From: UBA1127 sp034422455
GTDB lineage: Bacteria > Chloroflexota > Dehalococcoidia > Lucifugimonadales > UBA1127
Reading direction: 5' to 3'
Assembly: GCA_034422455.1 (NCBI GenBank)
Contig: DAOUJQ010000001.1
Location: 124,001-188,000 of the forward strand
DNA: 64,000 nucleotides
Positions 33,905 through 42,673 of this stretch are shown piece after piece. The notes below the pieces were generated by a model. It did no database searches, had not been told where the DNA came from, and saw only the letters and a list, made by a program, of their open reading frames with translations. Within the stretch, counting starts at the first letter, position 1. Each line of letters begins with the position of its first letter. The translations under genes were made by a program, and so were the position numbers.

Positions 33905-34270
33905 TTGACGACAAACCCCAACACATACGCCAACCGCAGTCGGCGGTATCTCATGCAGGCAGAAGAGGAGTTTGCGCGGGGCGACCTGTGCCAAGCTTCT
34001 GAGAAGGGATGGGGCGCCGCAAGCCAAATGCTTAAAGCCCTTGCGGACGAGCGGGTTTGGCGCCATAAGCGGCATAACGACCTCTACGCGGCTGTAAACA
34101 GGCTGGCTGTTGAGACCAGCGACGATGAGCTTCGAGCATTGTTTGCTGTGGCGGGAGAACTCCACACGAACTTCTACGAAGAGTTCCTGAAAGATCGCGA
34201 GGTTCGTGACCTCCTCGATGACGTAGCCAAATTCGTAGACAAGGTGGAAGGCCAGCTCGCTGCAGGGTAG
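33905..34270 (+). CDS. PaREP1/HEPN-like protein, second of a pair
   Basis: A 121-residue paralogue of 33486-33854 starting TTG at 33905 (GTGAGG upstream). The matching blocks are GDLCQASEKGWGAASQMLKAL, ETSDDELRALFAVAGELHTNF and VAKFVDKVEGQL. A tandem duplication of a small helical protein could give a toxin-antitoxin-like or dimeric pair; neither has a recognisable nuclease residue set. A third relative lies at 20842 on the minus strand. Confidence 0.6.
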   Translation: MTTNPNTYANRSRRYLMQAEEEFARGDLCQASEKGWGAASQMLKALADERVWRHKRHNDLYAAVNRLAVETSDDELRALFAVAGELHTNFYEEFLKDREVRDLLDDVAKFVDKVEGQLAAG

Positions 34271-34328
34271 CCCCCCAATTCCGACGCTGTGCTGCGACAT
34301 AACGCTGGCATCCCCGCCCGCGCAAGCG

Positions 34329-34334
34329 TAGAAT
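34329..34334 (+). promoter_or_regulatory. -10 box for a leaderless ABC transcript
   Basis: TAGAAT ends eight bases before ATG 34342. Transcription would begin at or next to that ATG, giving a leaderless mRNA. The -35 is weak. Confidence 0.4.
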
Positions 34335-34341
34335 GCGCTTC

Positions 34342-36105
34342 ATGGGTGTCCTCCTCCGAATCATGGGCCTCGCGTGGCGCCGCCGGCGCCATATGGCCGC
34401 CGCATACGTTGCCCTCATCGCCAGCAGCGCTTTTGCGCTGGCCGTCCCGCGCCTCCTCGGCGACACCGTCGACGAGGTCCTGCGCGGCGGCGACTTCCGC
34501 GAGGTCGTCGAGCTGGCCATCCTCATCCTGCTGGTCAGCGCGGGACGCGGCGCGTTCGCCTACGGGCAGACCTATCTCTCCGAGTGGACCGGGCAGCTCG
34601 TCGCCTACGACGTGCGCAATAGCCTCTTCAACCGGCTGCAGCGGCTGAGCTTTTCCTACCACGACGGCCAGCAGACGGGTGACCAGATGTCCCGCGCCAC
34701 CGCGGACGTCGAGGCGGTCCGCAACTTCGTGCAGGGCGGGCTGCTGCGCGCGCTCAACATCTTCATCCTGATCTTCGGCGCTGCTGGCCTGCTCTTCTTC
34801 CTCAACTGGCGGCTGGCGCTGGTGGGGCTCTTCTTCGTGCCCATCGTGTCCTACCGCTCGGCGATAGTGAGCCTGTCGTTGCGGAAGGTGTGGACGTACA
34901 TCCTGCAGGTGACCGGCAAGATGACGACGGTCATGCAGGAGAACCTGGCCGGTGCGCGTGTCGTCCGGGCCTTCGGCGCGCAGGAGTTCGAGAAGCGCAA
35001 GTTCGACGTCGTCATCACGGATCTTGCCGACTCCCACCTCCGCGCCAACCGTGTGCAGGTGCTCAACTCGTCCTTCATCCAGCTCGTGTTCGGCGTCGCG
35101 ACGGCGGGCATCCTCTGGTTCGGCGGCATGGAGATCGTCAACGGGCGGCTGACCCCCGGCGAGCTGACGCAGTTCATCTTCTACCTGGGCCTCATCCAGG
35201 GCCCGGTGCGCATGTCCGGCATGATCCTCAACAACTTCTCCCGCGCCATCTCCGCCGGCCAGCGCATCTTCGAGGTCATCGACGCGCCGTCGCCGGTGGA
35301 GGACCGCGAGGGCGCGCGCGACGCCGGCCCCGTGCGGGGCCACGTGCGGTTCGAGGACGTGTCGTTCGCGTACGGCCGGGAGCCCGTGCTTGACCACGTC
35401 TCGCTGGAGGCGGAGCCGGGGCAGGTCATCGCGCTGCTGGGCATGCCGGGCAGCGGCAAGACGACGGTGGTGCACCTGCTGCCCCGCTTCTACGACGTGT
35501 CCGGCGGGCGCATAACGATGGACGGCACGGACATCCGCGACTTCACGCTGGAGTCGCTGCGGCGCAACGTCGGCATCGCCATGCAGGACGTCTTCCTCTT
35601 CAGCGCGACCATCGCCGACAACATCGCCTACGGGCGGCCCGGCGCGACGCGCGAGGAGGTCGAGCGGGCCGCCAAAATCGCCCAGCTGCACGACTTCATC
35701 GTCTCGCAGCCGGGCGGGTACGAGACGTGGATCGGCGAGCGCGGCATCACCCTGAGCGGCGGGCAGCGGCAGCGCATGGCCATCGCCCGCACGGTGCTGC
35801 TGGACCCGCCGGTGCTCGTGCTCGACGACTCCACGTCCAGCGTCGACGCGGGGACGGAGCACCAGCTCCGGCAAGCCCTCAACGAGGTCATGCGGGGACG
35901 GACGACGTTCGTCATTGCGCACCGGCTCAGCACCGTTCGCGCCGCCGACCAGATCCTCGTGCTGGAGGACGGACGCATCGCCGAGCAGGGCAAGCACGAG
36001 CAGCTCATCGCCCGCGACGGCCTCTACCGCACGCTGTACGAGCTGCAGCTGCTGCCCGCGGAGCCCACCATCGACGAGCTTGCCGCCCGGGGGGTGCAGC
36101 CATGA
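34342..36105 (+). CDS. heterodimeric ABC exporter subunit with degenerate site
   Basis: A 587-residue half-transporter with six membrane helices (residues 10-300) and an ATPase domain. Walker A is GMPGSGKTT (about 367-375) and the signature LSGGQRQR starts near 471. After Walker B the catalytic glutamate is Asp496 (LDDSTSSVD) instead of the usual LDE-A-TSSVD. This is the hallmark of the degenerate subunit of heterodimeric multidrug exporters. I choose ATG 34342 because the -10 box at 34329 overlaps the earlier in-frame ATG 34333. Its stop overlaps the partner's start in ATGA. Confidence 0.88.
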   Translation: MGVLLRIMGLAWRRRRHMAAAYVALIASSAFALAVPRLLGDTVDEVLRGGDFREVVELAILILLVSAGRGAFAYGQTYLSEWTGQLVAYDVRNSLFNRLQRLSFSYHDGQQTGDQMSRATADVEAVRNFVQGGLLRALNIFILIFGAAGLLFFLNWRLALVGLFFVPIVSYRSAIVSLSLRKVWTYILQVTGKMTTVMQENLAGARVVRAFGAQEFEKRKFDVVITDLADSHLRANRVQVLNSSFIQLVFGVATAGILWFGGMEIVNGRLTPGELTQFIFYLGLIQGPVRMSGMILNNFSRAISAGQRIFEVIDAPSPVEDREGARDAGPVRGHVRFEDVSFAYGREPVLDHVSLEAEPGQVIALLGMPGSGKTTVVHLLPRFYDVSGGRITMDGTDIRDFTLESLRRNVGIAMQDVFLFSATIADNIAYGRPGATREEVERAAKIAQLHDFIVSQPGGYETWIGERGITLSGGQRQRMAIARTVLLDPPVLVLDDSTSSVDAGTEHQLRQALNEVMRGRTTFVIAHRLSTVRAADQILVLEDGRIAEQGKHEQLIARDGLYRTLYELQLLPAEPTIDELAARGVQP

Positions 36106-37937
36106 TGGGCTGGAGCGGACACGGTGGGGGCGGCGGCTACTGGTCGCGGCGCATGGGCGCGCTGGACGACGAGAGCGAGCTGGGGGCGTTCTACAACCAC
36201 CGCGTCGTCACGCGGCTGCTGTCCTACATCATGCCGCACAGGGGCTTGGCCATCCTGAGCCTGCTGACCATGCTCGTCACGACGTTCACCATCGTGGCGC
36301 AGCCGTGGATCATCAAGCTCGGCATCGACCAGCTGGTCGACGCGCCCAGCCGCGGCGACGTGGGTGCGCTGGCAGCGGTCATGGCGATCTTCATCGGCAA
36401 CATCCTGCTGCGGTTTGTTGCCAACTACCTCTACCAGACCACGCTGGCCCGCGTGAGCCAGGGCGTGCTGTACTCGCTGCGGTCGCGCATCTTTGCCCAC
36501 CTGCAACGGCTCTCCACGTCCTTCTACGACAAGAACGAGGTCGGGCGCATCATGTCCCGCGGCCAGAACGACGTGAACCAGCTCCAGGAGTTCCTGAACC
36601 TGGTCATCACCAGCCTCGCGGACATGCTCAGCCTCTTCGGCATCATCCTCGCCATGTTCCTGCTGGACGTGCAGCTTGCGCTGATCACGCTGACCGTCGT
36701 GCCGGTGCTCATCGGCATCATGATCGGCTGGCAGCGGATCGCCTGGGGCACGTTCATGCGCGTGCGGCAGGCCATCGCCGTGGTGAACGCCAACCTGCAG
36801 GAGAACATCTCCGGCGTGCGCGTGGTGCAGGCGCTCAATCGCGAGGACGCCAACATGCAGCGCTTCGACGCGGTGAACAACGACCACCTGGACGCCAACC
36901 TGCACGCCAGCCGTCTCTCGGCGGCGCTGATGCCGACGGTGGAGATCCTGACGGCGGTGGCCATCGGCCTAGTGGTGGTGTTCGGCGGGAGCATGGCCAT
37001 CAACGGCGCGCTGGAGGTCAGCGTCATCGTGGCCTTCGCGCTGTACGTGCAGCGCTTCTTCGACCCGATCCGCAACCTGACGATGCAGTACACGCAGTTC
37101 CAGCGGGCGATGACCTCCGGCGTGCGCATCTTCGCGCTGCTGGACACCCCGGTCGAGGTTGAGGACAGCCCGGACGCCGCCGACCTGCCGACGGTCCGGG
37201 GCGCCATCGGGCTGGAGGATGTGCGCTTCCACTACGTGCCCGGCGTCGAGGTCATGCGCGGGGTGACGCTGAACATCAGGCCCGGCGAGACGGTGGCGCT
37301 GGTGGGCGAGACCGGCGCGGGGAAGAGCACGCTGGTGTCGCTGCTCAACCGTTTCTACGACGTCACGGGCGGGCGCATTACCGTCGACGGCTACGACCTG
37401 CGCGACGTGACGCAGGACTCGCTGGCGCGGCAGACGGCGATGGTGCTGCAGGAGCCGTTCCTCTTCTCAGGCAGCATCCGGGCCAACATCGCGTACAACC
37501 ACGACGACGCATCACAGGAGGCGGTCGAGGCCGCCGCGAAGGCCGTCGGCGCCCACGACTTCATCATGCGGCTGCCGGACGGGTACGAGTCGCAGCTGAA
37601 CGAGCGGGGCGGGAACCTGAGCCTCGGCCAGCGGCAGCTCATCAGCTTCGCCCGCGCGCTGCTGGCGGACCCGCGCATCCTCGTCCTCGACGAAGCGACG
37701 GCCAACATCGACAGCTACACCGAGAGCCTGATCCAGCAGGCGCTGACGGAGGTCTTCCGCGGCCGGACGTCCATCGTCATCGCGCACCGGCTGAGCACCG
37801 TGCGCAACGCCGACCGCATCGTCTTCCTCGCGAACGGGCAGGTGCTGGAACAGGGCACCCACGACGCGCTGATGGCCAGGGGCGGCCCCTACGCCGATCT
37901 GTACAACACCTACTTCGCCGCGGGGGCGGGGGCGTAG
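36102..37937 (+). CDS. heterodimeric ABC exporter subunit with consensus site
   Basis: A 611-residue half-transporter: a Gly-rich N-terminus (GWSGHGGGGGYWSRRM), six membrane helices (about 45-330), then an ATPase domain with Walker A GETGAGKST, signature LSLGQRQL and canonical LDEATANID. The intact catalytic Glu (about residue 530) complements the degenerate partner upstream. Together they form an asymmetric exporter of drug or lipid substrates. ATG 36102 overlaps the upstream stop by four bases; a longer in-frame start at 35727 lies inside the upstream gene. Confidence 0.9.
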   Translation: MMGWSGHGGGGGYWSRRMGALDDESELGAFYNHRVVTRLLSYIMPHRGLAILSLLTMLVTTFTIVAQPWIIKLGIDQLVDAPSRGDVGALAAVMAIFIGNILLRFVANYLYQTTLARVSQGVLYSLRSRIFAHLQRLSTSFYDKNEVGRIMSRGQNDVNQLQEFLNLVITSLADMLSLFGIILAMFLLDVQLALITLTVVPVLIGIMIGWQRIAWGTFMRVRQAIAVVNANLQENISGVRVVQALNREDANMQRFDAVNNDHLDANLHASRLSAALMPTVEILTAVAIGLVVVFGGSMAINGALEVSVIVAFALYVQRFFDPIRNLTMQYTQFQRAMTSGVRIFALLDTPVEVEDSPDAADLPTVRGAIGLEDVRFHYVPGVEVMRGVTLNIRPGETVALVGETGAGKSTLVSLLNRFYDVTGGRITVDGYDLRDVTQDSLARQTAMVLQEPFLFSGSIRANIAYNHDDASQEAVEAAAKAVGAHDFIMRLPDGYESQLNERGGNLSLGQRQLISFARALLADPRILVLDEATANIDSYTESLIQQALTEVFRGRTSIVIAHRLSTVRNADRIVFLANGQVLEQGTHDALMARGGPYADLYNTYFAAGAGA

Positions 37938-37974
37938 GGGGAACGGGCTGGCGAGCGCCACAGCTTGGATGCCC

Positions 37975-38436
37975 TCATTGAGCCGTAAAGTCGATGCCGC
38001 CCAGTGAGGGCACTCGAAACGTGAACACGGTCTGCCCGTTGGCGTTGGTCACGGCGAGGTCGCCCAAGGTGATGACGTCCATGCCGATGAGGACGTCAAA
38101 ATCCTCGAACTCACCCAGGGCCACTGATAATTCCCGCACCACAAGGCCGTTTGGCAAGTAGAGGTTGACCATGTAGCGGGGTACATTTTCTACAACGCCT
38201 GATACATTGGATATTGGCCCCTGCCCTTCCTTCTGGAGATTGCATGCATCCACGACTTTTCGTGAGACCATGCAGCCCGTGGAACCTGTGTCCCACAAAG
38301 CCGGAAAGAACTCGCGATTGAGATTGGGGGAGCCTTCCAAAGGAGCGCGGCGGTCCGCAACCATGCACTTGGAGTAAAGGCCCCCTGCGATGCCCGGAAA
38401 TGACCGGGTGAAACTGACGGATGGCTGCGTTGCCAT
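37975..38436 (-). CDS. retropepsin-like aspartic protease domain protein
   Basis: A 153-residue protein with WDTGSTGCMVS (catalytic Asp49) and a C-terminal VLIGMDVITLGDLAV, matching the retropepsin pattern D-[ST]-G ... GMD. It is longer than the pair at 8579-9362 and not closely similar to it. It overlaps the small upstream gene at TAATG. The likely function is cleavage of, or binding to, a partner protein; it has no signal peptide. Confidence 0.75.
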   Translation of the reverse strand: MATQPSVSFTRSFPGIAGGLYSKCMVADRRAPLEGSPNLNREFFPALWDTGSTGCMVSRKVVDACNLQKEGQGPISNVSGVVENVPRYMVNLYLPNGLVVRELSVALGEFEDFDVLIGMDVITLGDLAVTNANGQTVFTFRVPSLGGIDFTAQ

Positions 38437-38687
38437 TAAGGCTGCGAAATTGGCATGGGGGTGCGGAGATAGATGGTGTAGTCCTTGGGGCCCTCACTGA
38501 CCTTTTGTAGAGCGTAGGTCCCGATTCCAAGGTGTTGCCTAGCCCAATCGGACGCCTCGCCGTAGCTGTCGAACGCTCCATGGACCGCGTCGTCACGTAA
38601 GACGATCACCTTCCCGTCATACTTCTGCACCATTTCATCCTGGTGGTCGAGGTAATATTTGAACGCTTTCGTAATTGGCGATGTCAT
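38436..38687 (-). CDS. small protein cotranscribed with a retropepsin
   Basis: An 83-residue protein with SPITKAFKYYLDHQDEMVQK, KVIVLRDDAVHGAFDSYGEA and a WARQHLGIGTYALQKV segment. The pattern resembles DUF5678-like proteins often placed before retropepsin genes. Its stop and the protease start overlap (TAATG). It could be the protease's substrate or regulator, but no direct evidence is visible. The promoter at 38755 is strong. Confidence 0.65.
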   Translation of the reverse strand: MTSPITKAFKYYLDHQDEMVQKYDGKVIVLRDDAVHGAFDSYGEASDWARQHLGIGTYALQKVSEGPKDYTIYLRTPMPISQP

Positions 38688-38754
38688 GACGTTGAGCTCC
38701 TCGCGCTGCGGCAGATGGTGTTTTCGATAGGCGAATAAGACTGCGTCCTCATAT

Positions 38755-38784
38755 TGTATACCCGCGGAAAAGGGGCCGTGTCAA
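38755..38784 (-). promoter_or_regulatory. promoter of the small gene-retropepsin pair
   Basis: Consensus TTGACA (38784-38779) and TATACA (38760-38755) on the minus strand with an 18-base spacer, about 68 bases before ATG 38687. Confidence 0.6.
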
Positions 38785-38842
38785 TCGCGAATTCTGGCTG
38801 GAGGAGCGATCCGGCGATTGCGGGCGCGATTCTCAATTGGCC

Positions 38843-39481
38843 CTACGGTGAGGCCGTCTGCTCGGCCGATTCCGCGCCTTCACCGCTCTCGGCCGCGACC
38901 GGCTGCTCCTTGGCGTACATGACCTGCCGCCACGTCAACTTCACCGCAACGGGCAGCCCGACCGCCAACGTGACGACTGCCAGGATGAACCATCCTGCGT
39001 CGTTGTGTTGCAGCAATGCCCCAAGCGGCCCCGTATTGGCCAGGAGCAGGCCCAACCCCACGACGGTGATCACCAGGAACGGCGTGTTCAGCAGGAGTGC
39101 ATAGAGCCCTTTCCTTCCCTTGATGCCGAGGATTGCTCCCGGCAGGGTTAGCGCGGCAACTGCGGCCGACAGGAGCAAAAGGCCCCATGTGCCTGCTTCG
39201 CAGGCGACGGACTCGGACCATTCTTTCGCGCCGGTGCATAGACCGTCACCGGCGTAGATGCTGAAGAGAAGGTAGGCTGCTAGGACCAGGGCGATCCCGC
39301 CTACAACGCCCATCGACCACCGCCCGATGAGCGCCGCCGGCCTCCTGGACTTTTCCACCGCGACGTTCGCGGCTTCCACACCCTTGTCGGGGATGCCTTC
39401 CACAGCGTTGCGCAGGTTCCGTATGTTGCGCCGGATTCCGCCTTGGTCAGGCCCTGGCCCCGTCGACGATTCGCTCTCCAT
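38843..39481 (-). CDS. membrane protein with four helices
   Basis: A 212-residue protein. An acidic/basic N-terminus with a PDKGVEAANVAVEKSRRP helix precedes four hydrophobic segments (about 56-77, 97-118, 126-148 and 163-182). Two cysteines flank a loop (GDGLCTGAKEWSESVACEAG) that would face outside and could form a disulphide. The tail is Glu/Ala-rich. No family recognised. The single gene sits between the small-gene promoter and element copy B. Confidence 0.6.
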   Translation of the reverse strand: MESESSTGPGPDQGGIRRNIRNLRNAVEGIPDKGVEAANVAVEKSRRPAALIGRWSMGVVGGIALVLAAYLLFSIYAGDGLCTGAKEWSESVACEAGTWGLLLLSAAVAALTLPGAILGIKGRKGLYALLLNTPFLVITVVGLGLLLANTGPLGALLQHNDAGWFILAVVTLAVGLPVAVKLTWRQVMYAKEQPVAAESGEGAESAEQTASP

Positions 39482-39853
39482 TGCCCCATCCTCACCGCAT
39501 CAACCAAGATGAATGGCAGGTCGAAATCCCGCACGGACTAAACAACAATCGGTGCGGGCTGTCAAATGAAGACAGGCTCGCTCCCTGCCACGCTGCCCTT
39601 GTCCCGGCCTTCAGCGCCTGACTACCCTCGTTCTATGAACAGCGACGCAAAACCCGCAAGGCCTTCACCGTCGACCGTGGCCGCCCCGTTGCCCCTGCCG
39701 CCATCCCGGCGCGATCCTATGGGCGACGCCCGGGAACTGACTCTACAAGAAAATTTTCGCTTTGTAGCTGCGGCGGACCATCTTAGCTATAAGACGAAAA
39801 ACAAAACAATTCCTGCCCAGCTACGGCGCTGGCGAGACAATTCGCGGCCTTGC
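39482..39853 (+). other. non-coding stretch with element copy B
   Basis: 372 bases with no accepted gene. CTACCCTCGTTCTATGAAC (39622-39640) starts the element. GCGACGCCCGGGAACTG (39723), TTTGTAGCTG (39761) and AGCTATAAGACG (39785) follow, then AGCTACGGCG (39819). It parallels copy C at 63444 in order and, in the reading frame from ATG 39635, partly in translation (DARELTL, SYKTKN, QLRRWR). It is rich in short AT runs against a GC-rich background. Confidence 0.5.
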
Positions 39854-40981
39854 CTACCCCTCGCCCGTCGGCACGATGCGCAGCACCTTGTCGTCGAAGC
39901 GCTCCGGGCTGCCGCGGCCGTCGCGGTTGCTGGTGGTGACGTAGAGGTAGCCGTCCGGCCCCTGCACGATGGCGCGCAGCCTGCCGAACCGGTCCTCCAG
40001 CAGCTTCTCCTGCCCTACGACCGTCCACGCGCCGTCGGCGTCGGTGGCCAGCGAGAGGCGGCGGATCTGGCGTTCCTTGAGGGCGGTGAAGAAGAAGCTG
40101 TTGGTCCAGTGCAGGGGCAATGGCCCGCCGGTGTAGAAGGTCGCCCCCGCAACCGCGAGCGTAGGCGAGTACTTCGCGATCGGGTCCGCGTACGCCGGGT
40201 TGTCGGCAATGCCGCGCACCTCCGGCCAGCCGTAGTTGGAGCCCGCGACAAGCACGTTGATCTCGTCGTTGTCCGAGGGCCCGTGCTCGGTGATGAACAG
40301 GTCGCCGATGTCCGGGTGCCAGTCGAGGCCCTGCGCGTTCCGGTGGCCCAGCGTGTATACCGGGCTGCCGGGGAAGGGGTTATCGTCGGGCACGGAGCCG
40401 TCGGCGTTCAGCCGCAGCATCTTTCCTGCCGGCGACTCCGGGTCCTGCGCCAGGTCGGCGTTCTGGGCGTCGCCCATGGTGATGTAGAGCTTCCCGTCCG
40501 GGCCGAAGCGGATGCGGCAGCCGTTGTGGTTCCGCGCGCCGGGCATGTTGTCGAAGATGACGGTGTGGTCAACGCCGGCGCCGTCTACGTCGGTGAGCCG
40601 CGCGACGCGGTTGGTCGGCCCGCGCTGCTCGTCGATGTACGTGTAGCAGACGTAGAGGCGGCCGTTCTCCCCGAACGCCGGGTCCAGCGCGATGCCCATG
40701 AGCCCGGCCTCGCTCTGCGCCCACACGTCCAGCTCCGCGAAGGGGTCGTCGAGCAGCACGCCGTCGCGAACGACGCGGACCCGCCCCGGGCGCTCGGTGA
40801 CGAAGAGCCTGCCGTCGGGCGCGAAGGCCATGTCCCATGGCACGCGCAGCCCCTGCACAAACGTCTCTACCTCGTACCCGGACGACGGCACCGTCGAGCC
40901 TTCGATTGCGGTGCCCTCGTCGCCGCACGCGGCGAGGAGCACGACAAGTGAGAGAGCCATGGCTAGTGCAGTCAGCTTCAA
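39854..40981 (-). CDS. PQQ-dependent sugar dehydrogenase-like lipoprotein
   Basis: A 375-residue secreted beta-propeller. The N-terminus has a lipoprotein signal with lipobox LAAC (C19). Propeller motifs include VPWDMAFAPDGRLFVTERPG, GLMGIALDPAF, NHNGCRIRFGPDGKLYIT and ALKERQIRRL, as in soluble aldose (glucose/sorbosone) dehydrogenases that use PQQ and Ca2+. It would oxidise sugars at the outer face of the membrane. The start is TTG 40981, overlapping the rnhA stop in TTGA. The gene is the third in the ruvB-rnhA-PQQ operon. Confidence 0.85.
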   Translation of the reverse strand: MKLTALAMALSLVVLLAACGDEGTAIEGSTVPSSGYEVETFVQGLRVPWDMAFAPDGRLFVTERPGRVRVVRDGVLLDDPFAELDVWAQSEAGLMGIALDPAFGENGRLYVCYTYIDEQRGPTNRVARLTDVDGAGVDHTVIFDNMPGARNHNGCRIRFGPDGKLYITMGDAQNADLAQDPESPAGKMLRLNADGSVPDDNPFPGSPVYTLGHRNAQGLDWHPDIGDLFITEHGPSDNDEINVLVAGSNYGWPEVRGIADNPAYADPIAKYSPTLAVAGATFYTGGPLPLHWTNSFFFTALKERQIRRLSLATDADGAWTVVGQEKLLEDRFGRLRAIVQGPDGYLYVTTSNRDGRGSPERFDDKVLRIVPTGEG

Positions 40982-41496
40982 CGTCGCGCTCCAAAGAGGC
41001 TTCCAGGACTGCCTCCGGCCTTCTCGGCCTCGTACACCTCGTCGACCGCCAGCGCGTCGCCTTCAGCCGCCGACACCGCGAGCCGGTCGGCGCGCTCGTT
41101 GCCGTCGTTGCCCGCGTGGCCGCGCACCCACCGGAAGTCGACGTCGTGTTGCTGCACCGCCTGCAGCAGCCGCTCCCAGAGGTCCGGGTTCAGGGCGCGC
41201 TCCTTCTTGTTGCGCATCCAATCCCTGGCGCGCCACTTCTCGGCCCAGCCCTGTGTCATCGCGTCGACGACGTAGCGAGAGTCGCTGTAGAGGGTGACGC
41301 GGCACGCACGGGTCAGCGCCTCCAGCGCCATGATGCACGCGAGGATCTCCATGCGGTTGTTGGTGGTGAGCCGGTAGCCGCCGGAGAGCTCCTTGCGGCG
41401 CCCGCCCATCTCCAGCACCGCGCCGTACCCGCCCGGGCCGGGGTTGCCGATGGCCGAGCCGTCCGTGTGGACGACGACGTGCGGCAGGTCGCTCAC
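40978..41496 (-). CDS. rnhA: ribonuclease HI
   Basis: A 172-residue RNase H. Catalytic residues are D12 (VVHTDGSAIGNPGPGG), E50 (NNRMEILACI), D72 (LYSDSRYVVD) and D137 (NERADRLA), with the H127 loop (GHAGNDGN). It removes RNA from RNA-DNA hybrids. Start ATG 41496 overlaps the ruvB stop by four bases; the stop overlaps the PQQ gene's TTG. The C-terminal tail (about 30 residues) extends beyond the usual 155. Confidence 0.93.
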   Translation of the reverse strand: MSDLPHVVVHTDGSAIGNPGPGGYGAVLEMGGRRKELSGGYRLTTNNRMEILACIMALEALTRACRVTLYSDSRYVVDAMTQGWAEKWRARDWMRNKKERALNPDLWERLLQAVQQHDVDFRWVRGHAGNDGNERADRLAVSAAEGDALAVDEVYEAEKAGGSPGSLFGARR

Positions 41497-42545
41497 TGCG
41501 CCTCCATCCCGTCCATAGTGAGCTGCGGCGAGGGCGGCGGCGTCTTGCCGGGCGTGTACTCGAGGCCAAGGTGCTCGTAGGCGAGGCGGGTGGCGACGCG
41601 GCCGCGTGGCGTGCGCTCCAGGAAGCCGAGCTGGAGCAGGTACGGCTCGTAGACGTCCATGACCGTGTCCGAGTCCTCGCTGATGGAGGCGGCGATGGTC
41701 TCCAGGCCCACGGGCCCGCCCGCGAACTTCTCGACCAGCGCCCGGAGCACCTGGTGGTCGACCATGTCGAGGCCGAGGCTGTCCACCTCCAGCCGGCCAA
41801 GGCCCTCCAGCGCGACGTCCCGGTTGATGCCGCCCGCGCCCGTCACCTGCGCGAAGTCGCGCACCCGGCGCAGCAGCCGGTTGGCGACGCGCGGGGTGCC
41901 GCGGGACCGTCGCGCGATCTCCGAGAGGCCGTCGTCGTCGGCGTCGATCTGCAGGATGCTCGCGGAGCGCCTGAGGATCTGCAGGAGGTCGTCGGCGGTG
42001 TAGAAGTCGAGGCGGTGCACCAGGCCAAAGCGGTCGCGCAGGGGCGCGCTGACCATGGCGTACCGCGTCGTCGCGCCGATGAGCGTGAACGGCTTCAGGT
42101 TCAGCCGGATGCTGCGCGCGCCCGGCCCCCGGCCGAGGATGATGTCGATGCCGAAGTCCTCCATCGCGGGGTAGAGCACCTCCTCCACCACGCGGCTGAG
42201 GCGGTGGACCTCGTCGATGAAGAGGATGTCGTTCGCCTCCAGGCCCGTGAGGACGGAGGCGAGGTCGCCGGGCCGCTCGATGGCCGGGCCGGAGGTGATG
42301 CGGACGTTCACCGCCATCTCGTGGCCGATGATGTGGGCGAGGGTGGTCTTGCCGAGGCCGGGCGGGCCGTAGAGGAGCACGTGCTCCAGCGCCTCGCCGC
42401 GCTGCCGCGCCGCCTGAATGCCGATGTTCAGGTTTTCCTTCACACGCGCCTGGCCCACGTACTCGGAAAGGCGGCGCGGCCGCAGGGTGCGGTCCAGCCC
42501 CGTGTCCTCCAGGTGCTCCGTACTGGACACCAACCGCTCTTCCAT
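41493..42545 (-). CDS. ruvB: RuvB, Holliday-junction branch-migration ATPase
   Basis: A 350-residue AAA+ ATPase. It has TLRPRRLSEYVGQ at the start, Walker A GPPGLGKTT (60-68), Walker B ILFIDEVHRL, the GPGARSIRL hairpin, sensor IGATTRYAMVSAPLRDRFG, and a winged-helix C-terminus (TPRGRVATRLAYEHL). It moves Holliday junctions with RuvA. ATG 42545 gives the standard N-terminus; longer in-frame starts up to 42713 add a non-family leader. It is followed by rnhA. Confidence 0.95.
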   Translation of the reverse strand: MEERLVSSTEHLEDTGLDRTLRPRRLSEYVGQARVKENLNIGIQAARQRGEALEHVLLYGPPGLGKTTLAHIIGHEMAVNVRITSGPAIERPGDLASVLTGLEANDILFIDEVHRLSRVVEEVLYPAMEDFGIDIILGRGPGARSIRLNLKPFTLIGATTRYAMVSAPLRDRFGLVHRLDFYTADDLLQILRRSASILQIDADDDGLSEIARRSRGTPRVANRLLRRVRDFAQVTGAGGINRDVALEGLGRLEVDSLGLDMVDHQVLRALVEKFAGGPVGLETIAASISEDSDTVMDVYEPYLLQLGFLERTPRGRVATRLAYEHLGLEYTPGKTPPPSPQLTMDGMEAQ

Positions 42546-42673
42546 ACGCCCCCGTGCGCCGGTAGTTGCAGCCATTCTAGCAGGGGCGCGACGGTGCAAA
42601 TACCCTGCCGCCCTCGCGATTGACCGGGTTGACGAATTGCAGAGGCGTCCGAAATGAGCGCGTTGACGCCCCA

